Shown one piece after another: positions 1 to 6,630 of a DNA stretch of 6,630 nucleotides. This stretch comes from Pseudomonadota bacterium (lineage in GTDB: Bacteria > Pseudomonadota > Alphaproteobacteria > Rhizobiales > Xanthobacteraceae). The notes below the pieces were generated by a model, which was not told the origin of the DNA, searched no databases, and saw nothing but the letters and a program-made list of their open reading frames with translations. The position numbers and the translations under genes were made by a program. Position 1 is the first letter of the stretch. Each line of letters begins with the position of its first letter. The DNA is taken from positions 1-6,630 of the forward strand of contig JAEVZN010000610.1 of NCBI GenBank assembly GCA_023392205.1, written 5' to 3'.

Positions 1-323
1 GGTCCAAGGGCCGCGTCACGCTGCTCGGCGATGCCGCGCATCCGATGCTGCAATATCTGGCGCAAGGCGCCTGCCAGGCCACCGAGGATGCCGTGTGGCT
101 GGCCGAGAAGGTCGCCGAACAGCCTGACAATCTGGAGGCGGCCTTCGTCGCCTATCAGCAGCAGCGCTATCTGCGCACCGCGCGGGTGCAGATCATGGCG
201 CGGGTCTATGGCGAATTCTATCACGCCCGCGGACCGGCCGCCGAATTGCGCGACATGATGCTGTCGTCACGCACGCCGGAGCAGAGCTACGATTCCATCG
301 AATGGTTGTACGGGAATTACTGA
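1..323 (+). CDS. FAD-dependent aromatic hydroxylase, C-terminal part (probable 3-hydroxybenzoate 6-hydroxylase)
   Basis: This is the 3' end of a gene whose start lies outside the window. The first whole codon is at base 3, and 106 residues remain before TGA at 321-323. The visible part opens with LLGDAAHP, the second FAD-binding signature of class A flavoprotein monooxygenases (the GD motif touching the ribityl and pyrophosphate). It is followed by QYLAQGACQATEDA, the helix typical of the salicylate/3-hydroxybenzoate hydroxylase group. The tail, with QQQRYLRTARVQ, RVYGEFYHA and a final EWLYG, resembles 3-hydroxybenzoate 6-hydroxylases. These use NADH and O2 to turn 3-hydroxybenzoate into gentisate in the cytoplasm. 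The FAD-monooxygenase class is clear; the exact substrate is inferred from remembered family sequences, and salicylate- or 4-hydroxybenzoate-type enzymes remain possible. The Bug-protein gene follows on the same strand after 71 bases containing a hairpin, so the two may be co-transcribed. Confidence 0.8.
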   Translation, partial: SKGRVTLLGDAAHPMLQYLAQGACQATEDAVWLAEKVAEQPDNLEAAFVAYQQQRYLRTARVQIMARVYGEFYHARGPAAELRDMMLSSRTPEQSYDSIEWLYGNY

Positions 324-330
324 CGCCAAA

Positions 331-362
331 GTTGCGGCGCCGGAAAGCGCTGGCGCCGCAAC
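331..362. promoter_or_regulatory. Strong hairpin between the hydroxylase and first bug gene
   Basis: A perfect 11-bp inverted repeat has arms GTTGCGGCGCC (331-341) and GGCGCCGCAAC (352-362) around a 10-base centre. In RNA it can extend by a G-U and a G-C pair to leave a six-base loop. It lies 7 bases after the hydroxylase stop and 32 bases before the bug start. No T-run follows on the plus strand (the next bases are C/A-rich), so it is not a classic intrinsic terminator for the left genes. It may be an RNA-stability or attenuation element separating expression of the two genes, or a short dispersed palindrome. The structure is seen directly; the role is inferred. Confidence 0.55.
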
Positions 363-384
363 CAAACCAAAAACAAACCGGTCT

Positions 385-390
385 GGGAGG
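385..390 (+). promoter_or_regulatory. Ribosome binding site of the first bug gene
   Basis: GGGAGG is a near-perfect Shine-Dalgarno sequence four bases before ATG at 395. It fixes the start there rather than at the in-frame ATG at 302, which would overlap the hydroxylase and put a non-signal-like stretch before the signal peptide. Confidence 0.85.
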
Positions 391-394
391 ACAC

Positions 395-1390
395 ATGATA
401 AATGCCGCACACGGCGCCACGCGCGCAGCCTGCATCCTGCTCGGACTGGGTATTCTTGGCGCCGCGCCCGCGACGGCGCAATCCACCGCGGACGACAACT
501 TTCCCTCACGCGCAATCCGCATCGTGGTCCCGGCAAGTCCGGGCGGCGTCAACGACATTCTGGCGCGGCTGGTCGGACAGAAGATGAGCGAGAGTTTCGG
601 ACAGCCGGTCGTCATCGAGAACAAGCCGGGAGCCGCCACCATCCTCGGCGCGGAGACCGTCGCCCGTTCCGCACCGGACGGCTACACGATGCTGATCGCG
701 CCCACAGCCACCATGGCGATCAATCCCGCCGTCTATTCGAAACTGTCGTATGAGCCGCTGAAGGACTTCATCCCGCTATCCGCGGTGGCCACCTATCCCT
801 ATGTCTTGACCGCAAGCGGCAAGGCCGCGGCCAGTTCGGTTCAGGATCTGATCGATTTCGCAAAGGCCAATCCCGACAAGGCCAATGCAGGCGGCGCTTC
901 GATGACCTTCCAGCTACTGACCGAGATGTTCAAGGCCAAGACCGGCACGTCGATCCAGTACATTCCCTACAAGGGCGCCAACGACGCCAATCTTGCCCTG
1001 ATCGCCGGCCAGCTCACGATCTCGTTCCTCGATACCGGGCCGGCCATGGCCAATATCAAGGCCGGCAACATCAAGGCGCTGGCCGTGACATCGCCCAAGC
1101 GGCTCGCGTCACTACCCGACGTGCCGACCATGGCGGAAGCGGGATTGAAGGACATGACGGTGGAAAGCTGGGCCGGGCTCTTCCTGACGGCAGGCACGCC
1201 CGCGCCGATCGTGCAGAAACTGCAGGACGAGATCAGGCGCATCGTGCAGTTGCCGGACTTTCAGCAGACGCTGAGGGCACAGGAACTGACTCCGGTCGGA
1301 AACACCAGCAAGGAATTCGAGGCTATGCTGGTGAAGGACACAGAGATGTGGGCCGATGTCGCCCGTGCCGCCAATGTGAAAATCAACTGA
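395..1390 (+). CDS. Bug/TctC-family periplasmic substrate-binding protein (first copy)
   Basis: The 331-residue product belongs to the tripartite tricarboxylate transporter receptor (Bug) family. These proteins bind carboxylates or similar small acids in the periplasm. Residues 1-28 form a Sec-type signal peptide: a short basic start, a hydrophobic core and an ATA cleavage site before Gln29. Family marks follow in order: IRIVVPASPGG near the mature N-terminus (the phosphate-like loop that grips a carboxylate), GQPVVIENKPGA, APDGYTMLIA, the IPYKGANDA segment with LIAGQ after it, KALAVTS, and SLPDVPTMAEAGL. Length is normal for the family. No TctA/TctB membrane genes are visible, as is usual for orphan Bug genes. 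It sits between an aromatic hydroxylase and an amidohydrolase, suggesting an aromatic or related acid ligand, but the ligand cannot be read from sequence. The start is supported by a strong ribosome site. Confidence 0.93.
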   Translation: MINAAHGATRAACILLGLGILGAAPATAQSTADDNFPSRAIRIVVPASPGGVNDILARLVGQKMSESFGQPVVIENKPGAATILGAETVARSAPDGYTMLIAPTATMAINPAVYSKLSYEPLKDFIPLSAVATYPYVLTASGKAAASSVQDLIDFAKANPDKANAGGASMTFQLLTEMFKAKTGTSIQYIPYKGANDANLALIAGQLTISFLDTGPAMANIKAGNIKALAVTSPKRLASLPDVPTMAEAGLKDMTVESWAGLFLTAGTPAPIVQKLQDEIRRIVQLPDFQQTLRAQELTPVGNTSKEFEAMLVKDTEMWADVARAANVKIN

Positions 1391-1474
1391 CGAGATCGAC
1401 CGGGCCGGTCTTTGCGAATGCAGGGCCGGCTCGCTCGTCCGCGTAGCGATAACTTTTCAGGACATTGCCTATCC
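1391..1474 (+). other. Gap between first bug gene and amidohydrolase, with small dyads
   Basis: These 84 bases hold no gene. A short palindrome, GACCGG-G-CCGGTC (1398-1410), begins 7 bases after the bug stop and is followed by TTT. It could be a weak stem at the 3' end of the bug message or a protein-binding dyad. A weak ribosome site, CAGGA (1458-1462), lies 12 bases before ATG 1475. No convincing promoter was seen, so read-through from the bug gene is likely. Confidence 0.35.
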
Positions 1475-2428
1475 ATGCCAGCGCCCCGCCGCATCGACGT
1501 TCATTTCCACATCATCCCGCCTTTCTATCAGGAGGCGGTGAAAGCGGCCGGCTTCGGTCCTGCGCGCCGCGCAGGCTATCCGCCCTATTCGCCGGACATG
1601 GGTGTCGAACTCATGGACGCCAACGGTATCGCCACCGCAATCACATCGGTTGCACAGCCGGGCGTGCATTTCCTTGACGCCGAGCCGGGCCGCCTGCTGG
1701 CCCGCCGTCTGAACGAACATGCGAGCGAACTCGCAAGCCTGTTTCCCGGACGCTATGGCGCCTTCTCGATCGTGCCGATGAAGGACATCGGGCACGCGGT
1801 TGCGGAGATCGAGCATTGCCTTGACACCCTGAAGCATGAAGGCGTTTGCCTGTTCGCAAGCTATGGCGAGAAATTCCTCGGGCATCCGGATTTCGATCCT
1901 GTGATGTCGGCACTTAACGAGCGCGGCGCCGTCTGCTTCATTCATCCGACTTTGCATCCAACCAGCCGCACGCTCGACCTCAACCTGCCCGGCTTCGTGA
2001 TGGAATATCTGTTCGATACCACCCGCGCGGCGGCTAACATGATCTTCTCGGGCACGCTCGACCGCTTTCCGCGCATCAGGTTCATCCTCGCGCATGCCGG
2101 CGGAACGCTTCCCTATTTCGCATGGCGTCTGGGCGCGACGCCGCAGATCGATCCGACGCTGCCGCAATGGCCGCGGGACCGCTTCGAAAAAGCGCTGCGT
2201 CATTTCTGGTATGACAACGCATTGTCCTGTGGGCCGACCACCATGGGCGCCCTGAAGACCGTTGCCGATCCCGGCAAGATCCTGTTCGGCAGCGACTGGC
2301 CCTTCGTGCAGGCACCGCTGGTCGGCGAGGAAGTCGCGACCCACGAGACCGAAGGCCTGCATAGCGAGGCCGAGCGCACAGCCATCGACCGTGGCAATGC
2401 GCTGAAGTTGTTTCCGAACCTGGCGTAG
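1475..2428 (+). CDS. ACMSD-like amidohydrolase/decarboxylase (Amidohydro_2 family)
   Basis: The 317-residue product is a metal-dependent hydrolase of the Amidohydro_2 family, related to ACMSD, 6-methylsalicylate and gamma-resorcylate decarboxylases. These are cytoplasmic TIM-barrel enzymes that carry a divalent metal, usually zinc, and remove CO2 from aromatic or muconate-like acids; some relatives are hydrolases. The full metal set is visible: His10 and His12 in DVHFH, His157 in FIHPTLHP, His207 in LAHAGG, and Asp274 in FGSDWPF. These match the order of the HxH, His, His, Asp ligands and catalytic residues of ACMSD. The start is placed at ATG 1475 because the family motif begins at residue 8; upstream TTG 1412 and ATG 1418 would add an arginine-rich, unconserved stretch. 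The gene follows the bug gene by 84 bases and ends 9 bases before the convergent LigI-like gene. The exact substrate is unknown; decarboxylation of a hydroxybenzoate-type acid is an inference. Confidence 0.88.
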   Translation: MPAPRRIDVHFHIIPPFYQEAVKAAGFGPARRAGYPPYSPDMGVELMDANGIATAITSVAQPGVHFLDAEPGRLLARRLNEHASELASLFPGRYGAFSIVPMKDIGHAVAEIEHCLDTLKHEGVCLFASYGEKFLGHPDFDPVMSALNERGAVCFIHPTLHPTSRTLDLNLPGFVMEYLFDTTRAAANMIFSGTLDRFPRIRFILAHAGGTLPYFAWRLGATPQIDPTLPQWPRDRFEKALRHFWYDNALSCGPTTMGALKTVADPGKILFGSDWPFVQAPLVGEEVATHETEGLHSEAERTAIDRGNALKLFPNLA

Positions 2429-2437
2429 AGCCGCGCG

Positions 2438-3289
2438 TCAGAACCCGTAAAGCTTCGCCGGATTGTCGACCAGCAGCTTCTTCTGCACCCCGGGATCGGG
2501 CGCGATCTGCGGCACGAGGTCGACGAGATCGGCTTCGTCCGCGTCATGCGTCGAATTAGGATGCGGGAAATCCGTGCCCCACAACACGCGGTCGGGGATG
2601 GCCTCGACGATCCTGCGGGCGATCGGCACCGCCTTGTCATAGGGCGGCATGTCGATCCGCTCCGACCCGCACACCTTGATCCAGCAGCGGTCGAGTTTTG
2701 CGAGATCGAGCAGCGCCTGCAGCGGCTTCTGGTCGACGCCGTCCTTCGCCGGCACACGCCCCATATGGTCGACGATGAATGGCAGGGTGAGCCCGCGGAT
2801 CATGTCCGACAGCGGCACGATGTCGGGTGCATCCAGATGCAGCACCACATGCCAGCCGAGCGGCTTGATACGGCGCAGGATATTCGTGAACACCTCCATG
2901 TCCGGCGAACCGCCGAGATGCTTCACGAAATTGAACCGCGCCCCGCGCACGCCGGCGCGATGCATGACCGGGATCTGCGCGCCCGGCGTATTCGCATCGA
3001 GGATCGCGACCCCACGGTAATGGTCGGGGCGCCAGGCCAGCGCGTCCAGCATGGCGCGGTTGTCGCTGCCATGACAGCTCGCCTGCACGATCACCGCCCG
3101 CTCGATGCCAAGATGGTCGTGCAGCGCCTTTAGCATCTCCTTCGGCGCATCTTCGGGCGTATAGCGACGGTCCGGCGCATAGGGAAACACATCGCCCGGT
3201 CCGAAGACATGGCAATGCGCATCGGTGGCACCGGCCGGAAGCCCGAATGTGGGCTTCCGGCGCTTGGTCAGGTCGAGCGTTGCAGTCAT
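2438..3289 (-). CDS. LigI-like 2-pyrone-4,6-dicarboxylate lactonase homologue (Amidohydro_2)
   Basis: The 283-residue product closely resembles LigI, the cytoplasmic enzyme that opens 2-pyrone-4,6-dicarboxylate in the protocatechuate 4,5-cleavage pathway. Signatures in order: DAHCHVFGP (His25, His27), FPYAPDRRYTP with Tyr43, IVQASCHGSDNRA, RGARFNFVKHLGG with Arg118, IKPLGWHVVLHLDA, the VDHMGR motif with His175, SERI with Arg211, LWGTDFPHPN with Asp240, and LLVDNPAKLYGF at the end. The His/His/His/Asp set matches LigI His31, His33, His180 and Asp248. Two positions that I align to LigI Arg130 and Tyr156 are His124 and His151 here, so the substrate may differ and no symbol is given. The start ATG (3287-3289) overlaps the stop of the upstream bug gene by one base (TGATG), indicating translational coupling; an in-frame upstream start at 3331 is therefore rejected. 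A perfect hairpin spans codons 10-19. Confidence 0.87.
   Translation of the reverse strand: MTATLDLTKRRKPTFGLPAGATDAHCHVFGPGDVFPYAPDRRYTPEDAPKEMLKALHDHLGIERAVIVQASCHGSDNRAMLDALAWRPDHYRGVAILDANTPGAQIPVMHRAGVRGARFNFVKHLGGSPDMEVFTNILRRIKPLGWHVVLHLDAPDIVPLSDMIRGLTLPFIVDHMGRVPAKDGVDQKPLQALLDLAKLDRCWIKVCGSERIDMPPYDKAVPIARRIVEAIPDRVLWGTDFPHPNSTHDADEADLVDLVPQIAPDPGVQKKLLVDNPAKLYGF
3234..3261 (-). promoter_or_regulatory. Perfect 11-bp hairpin inside the start of the LigI-like gene
   Basis: Arms GCCGGAAGCCC (3234-3244) and GGGCTTCCGGC (3251-3261) enclose a six-base loop. In the message this covers codons 10 to 19 of the LigI-like gene, about 28 bases after its start codon. The protein there (KPTFGLPAG) is ordinary family sequence, so the stem could be partly a by-product of GC-rich codons, but eleven uninterrupted pairs is notable. 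It could slow ribosomes at the beginning of a coupled gene or protect the message. The structure is direct; the effect is inference. Confidence 0.45.
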
Positions 3290-4284
3290 CAGCGCTTCTC
3301 GATTCCGGCCTTCTCGATGACATCGGTCCATTTCTTGATGTCGTCGCGCAGCCGCGCCTGGATTTCGTCAGGCGTGGAGCCGCGCGCGTCGATGCCGAGT
3401 TCAAGCGCGCGCTTGCGCACCTCCGGATCGGCCAGCACTTCGTTCAGCGCCTTGTTCATAACCTGAACCGCTTCGGCAGGCGTCCGGGGGGGGGCAAAGA
3501 TCGCATTCCACGACGTGACCTCGAAGCCCGGCACGCCCGCTTCCTGTACCGTCGGGGCGTCGGGCAGATATTGGCCGCGCTTGGCACCCGAGATGCCGAC
3601 CGGGATGAACTTCTTGGCCTCGAGCCCGCCGCGCAGAGCCGCATAGAATTCGGCGGCCATCTGCACATCGTTGCGCTCAAGGCCGATCAGCACTTCGCCC
3701 GAGGTCTTGAATGGCACGATTACGAAATCCAGACCCGACACGGACTTGAACAATTCCGCGCCCAGATTCTGGCTGGAGCCTGCGGCGATGGTGCCGACAT
3801 TGAGCTGGCCTGGCTTCTCTTTCGCCGCCTTGATGAAATCGCCGAGCGTCTTGTAGGGACCGCTGCCATTGGTGACGAACAGCAGGTCGAAATAACCCAT
3901 CGCCGATACCGGCACGAAGTCCTTCAGCGGATCGAAGGGCAGGTTCTTGAACAGGCCGACGCTGACCGCGGTGCCGTTGGTCAGGATGGCGAGCGTGTGG
4001 CCATCGGCCGGGGCCTGCAGCACGGCGCGCGCGGCGGCAATGCCGCCCGGCCCGGGCATGTTTTCGACCACTACGCGCTGGCCGAGCTTGTCGCTGAGCT
4101 TCTCGGCCACGATGCGGGAGGTGACGTCGGCCACGCCGCCCGCGCCGAAGGGCAGGATCATGCGGATCGGCTTGTCCGGAAACTTGCCTTGAGAAGCGGC
4201 CGGGCTTGCCATCAGCGGCGCAGCCAGCAGGGCCGCGCCGAGACCGGTGAGCAGAGTGCGGCGCAACAAGCGTTTGTGTGTCAT
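3289..4284 (-). CDS. Bug/TctC-family periplasmic substrate-binding protein (second copy)
   Basis: The 331-residue product is a second Bug-family binding protein, clearly different in sequence from the first. The N-terminus MTHKRLLRRTLL leads into a hydrophobic stretch and a cleavage region near residues 29-32 (AAS before Gln). The Arg8-Arg9-Thr-Leu-Leu pattern makes Tat export possible as well as Sec. Family marks: KPIRMILPFGAGG, LGQRVVVENMPGPGG, APADGHTLAIL, LPFDPLKDFVPVS, VPFKTSGE, YLPDAPTVQEAG and a C-terminal helical region. The ribosome site GGGAG lies 7 bases before ATG 4284, which rejects the longer in-frame start at 4341. Its stop overlaps the LigI-like start, so transport and enzyme genes form one operon; the ligand may be the acid handled by that enzyme or its precursor. 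The coding strand holds nine consecutive C (3486-3494) at the codons for Ala-Pro-Pro-Arg; the frame is intact as given. Confidence 0.93.
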   Translation of the reverse strand: MTHKRLLRRTLLTGLGAALLAAPLMASPAASQGKFPDKPIRMILPFGAGGVADVTSRIVAEKLSDKLGQRVVVENMPGPGGIAAARAVLQAPADGHTLAILTNGTAVSVGLFKNLPFDPLKDFVPVSAMGYFDLLFVTNGSGPYKTLGDFIKAAKEKPGQLNVGTIAAGSSQNLGAELFKSVSGLDFVIVPFKTSGEVLIGLERNDVQMAAEFYAALRGGLEAKKFIPVGISGAKRGQYLPDAPTVQEAGVPGFEVTSWNAIFAPPRTPAEAVQVMNKALNEVLADPEVRKRALELGIDARGSTPDEIQARLRDDIKKWTDVIEKAGIEKR

Positions 4285-4369
4285 GGGCGTTCTCCCTTTG
4301 GAATTGGCGGGCACCAAACAGCCTCTGGCCCGGAAATTCAAGCCGCTGGTTCCCGTATCGCAATCCGGG
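4285..4369 (-). promoter_or_regulatory. 85-bp gap: leader of the bug/LigI-like operon, downstream of tgt
   Basis: This gap separates the tgt stop from the second bug gene. GGGAG at 4292-4296 is the bug ribosome site. A TTGG/CCAA dyad with a six-base centre is a possible but weak operator; a TTGAAT element on the minus strand could be a poor -35 box with no good -10 partner. CCCGGA (4329-4334) and TCCGGG (4364-4369) form a six-bp repeat with a 29-base centre and no T-run, so no convincing tgt terminator is present. Read-through from queA-tgt or an activator-dependent promoter are both possible. Confidence 0.35.
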
Positions 4370-5499
<1,130 letters not shown>

Positions 5500-5503
<4 letters not shown>

Positions 5504-6582
5504 CGCGGCTGCGGCCATAGCAGACACGCATCGCCATAGGAATAGAAACGATAGTGGCTGGCGATCGCATGCGCATAGGCGCGCTGCATGGTGTCGAGAC
5601 CGGCAAAGGCCGAAACCAGCATGAACAGGGTCGAACGCGGCAAATGAAAATTGGTCATCATCAGGTCGGTTGCGCGGAAGCGATAACCCGGGGCGATGAA
5701 GATATCGGTGTCGCCACTGAAGGCGCGAATATGACCGCTCTCGTCTGCGGCGCTTTCCAGAAGCCGCAGCGAAGTGGTGCCGACCGGCACAATGCGTCCG
5801 CCCCTGGCCCGCACCGCATTCAGCGCGTCCGCCGTCGCCTGCTCCACCTCGCCCCATTCGGCATGCATGCGGTGTCCGGAAATGTCCTCCGCCTTGACCG
5901 GCTGGAAGGTCCCGGCGCCGACATGCAGCGTCACCCGATGCAGCGCGACACCGCGGGCGTCGAGCCGTTCGAGCAGGTCGGGCGTGAAATGGAGGGCCGC
6001 CGTCGGTGCAGCGACCGAGCCGTCCTGCGCGGCAAAGACGGTCTGGTAGTCCTCCGCGTCGCGCGCATCTGCCGGCCGCTTGCCGGCGATGTAGGGCGGT
6101 AGCGGCATGGATCCGCGCGCGGCGATGGCCTCGTCCAGCACCGCACCATGAAAGGTGAAGGCCAGCGTCACCTCGCCGCCCTCGCCCTTCTCCTCGACAC
6201 GCGCATCGAGCTGTTCGAGGAAGCAAGCTTCCCCGTCGCCGCCGAACCGCACCATATCGCCCACTTGCAGCCGCTTGCCCGGCCGCGCGAAAGCACGCCA
6301 GCGCGATCCGTCGAGCCGCTTGTGCAGCAAGGCCTCGATCTTCGGCTCTTCGCCGCGGCCGATCCGGCGGCCGAACAGCCGCGCCGGGATCACCCTTGTG
6401 TCGTTGACCACCAGCGCATCGCCAGGCTCCAGCAGCTCCGGCAGATCGCGCACCACACGATCCGAAAGCTCCGGCTGCGCGCCCGGCCGTACGACAAGCA
6501 TCCGCGCCGCATCGCGCGGTGCGACCGGCCGGAGGGCGATGCGCTCGGGCGGCAGTTCGAAGTCGAACAAGGCGGTGCGCAT
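5500..6582 (-). CDS. queA: S-adenosylmethionine:tRNA ribosyltransferase-isomerase
   Basis: The 360-residue product transfers and isomerises the ribosyl part of S-adenosylmethionine onto preQ1 in tRNA, giving epoxyqueuosine; it acts in the cytoplasm right after Tgt. Diagnostic segments: [14 protein letters not shown] at the N-terminus, [17 protein letters not shown] (56-71), GSMPLPPYI (157-165), the [13 protein letters not shown] block (188-200), [10 protein letters not shown] (220-229), [11 protein letters not shown] (267-277), and [19 protein letters not shown] (310-328) followed by FYSYGDA. Length fits the family (E. coli 356). ATG 6582 is chosen because the conserved region begins within five residues; GTG 6603 would add seven residues lying in the REP-like palindrome. 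The ribosome site is weak (AGGG about two bases before ATG). It is the first gene of a queA-tgt pair overlapping by four bases. The end, CLLWPQPR, differs slightly from the usual tail. Confidence 0.97.
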
Positions 6583-6591
6583 GTCCCTGTC

Positions 6592-6627
6592 ATTCCGGGG
6601 CACGCGCGACGCGCGTGAGCCCGGAAT
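6592..6627. repeat. REP-like intergenic palindrome upstream of queA
   Basis: The outer arms ATTCCGGG (6592-6599) and CCCGGAAT (6620-6627) pair perfectly. The inner arms CACGCGC (6601-6607) and GCGCGTG (6611-6617) pair perfectly around a GAC loop. One base on one side and two on the other form a small internal bulge. This pattern, preceded by GTC and ending in ATCCA, matches by memory the dispersed palindromes scattered between genes in Bradyrhizobium, Rhodopseudomonas and relatives. It lies only 9 bases upstream of the queA start, so it would fold in the queA leader if the promoter is beyond the window. Only one copy is visible here, so its repeat nature rests on recognition. Confidence 0.7.
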
Positions 6628-6630
6628 CCA

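Noticed and set aside
1398..1410. GACCGG-G-CCGGTC palindrome after the first bug gene as an intrinsic terminator
   Set aside because: The single-base centre forces a short stem of about four pairs, and only three T follow; noted as a small dyad only.
1469..2362. A 297-codon open frame on the minus strand opposite the ACMSD-like gene
   Set aside because: Its composition mirrors the real gene's codons and shows no recognisable motif; the plus-strand frame carries a full set of metal-binding residues.
395..4284. The two bug genes as the arms of an inverted duplication
   Set aside because: Both encode 331 residues, but the proteins differ widely outside family motifs, and the two enzymes between them belong to different subfamilies.
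4329..4369. CCCGGA/TCCGGG inverted repeat after tgt as a terminator
   Set aside because: Only six pairs, a 29-base centre and no T-run; too weak to call.
5504..5518. ATG 5518 as the tgt start (five extra residues, MAAAA)
   Set aside because: Possible, but no ribosome site favours it, and the ATGA overlap at 5500-5503 is the more usual coupling arrangement.
5504..6226. N-terminal extension of tgt by about 240 residues through the queA region
   Set aside because: The extension is out-of-frame shadow of queA; the ATGA overlap and normal family length fix the start at 5503.

Overview
The window reads as high-GC chromosomal DNA from an alphaproteobacterium, most likely Hyphomicrobiales (Bradyrhizobium/Rhodopseudomonas/Xanthobacter type). 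The reasons are the GC-rich third codon positions, the style of the QueA and Tgt proteins, two Bug-type periplasmic binding proteins in an aromatic-catabolism setting, and a palindrome at the right edge that looks like the REP-type intergenic repeat common in that order. The genus cannot be fixed without a search.

Layout. Left block, plus strand: the C-terminal 106 residues of a flavin aromatic hydroxylase that resembles 3-hydroxybenzoate 6-hydroxylase (1-323); a Bug/TctC-type substrate-binding protein (395-1390); and an ACMSD-like amidohydrolase/decarboxylase (1475-2428). Nine bases separate this from a convergent minus-strand block: a LigI-like lactonase (2438-3289), coupled by a one-base stop/start overlap to its upstream gene, a second Bug-type binding protein (3289-4284). 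Beyond an 85-bp gap lies the queuosine operon, also on the minus strand: queA (5500-6582), then tgt (4370-5503), overlapping by ATGA. The REP-like palindrome (6592-6627) lies just upstream of the queA start.

How the genes may work together. The left two-thirds looks like an accessory module for aromatic or related organic acids. A hydroxylase prepares the ring, two metal-dependent-hydrolase-fold enzymes may decarboxylate an acid or open a lactone, and two exported binding proteins would catch the acids in the periplasm. No TctA/TctB membrane subunits are present here. The layout is mirror-like: bug, amidohydrolase, then amidohydrolase, bug, with both Bug proteins 331 residues long. QueA and Tgt are housekeeping enzymes that make queuosine in tRNA.

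The most unusual signal is in tgt. All four residues that normally hold the structural zinc (three Cys and one His) are replaced (Ser306, Asp308, Thr311, Ile337) at exactly conserved spacing, while the catalytic residues remain. The Gln of the DSGGFQV signature is also Leu. Other points of interest are LigI substrate-clamp residues that appear to be His, a perfect 11-bp hairpin just inside the LigI-like gene, an 11-bp hairpin before the first bug gene, and a run of nine C in the second bug gene. I found no tRNA, rRNA, CRISPR, insertion sequence or obvious new defence system.
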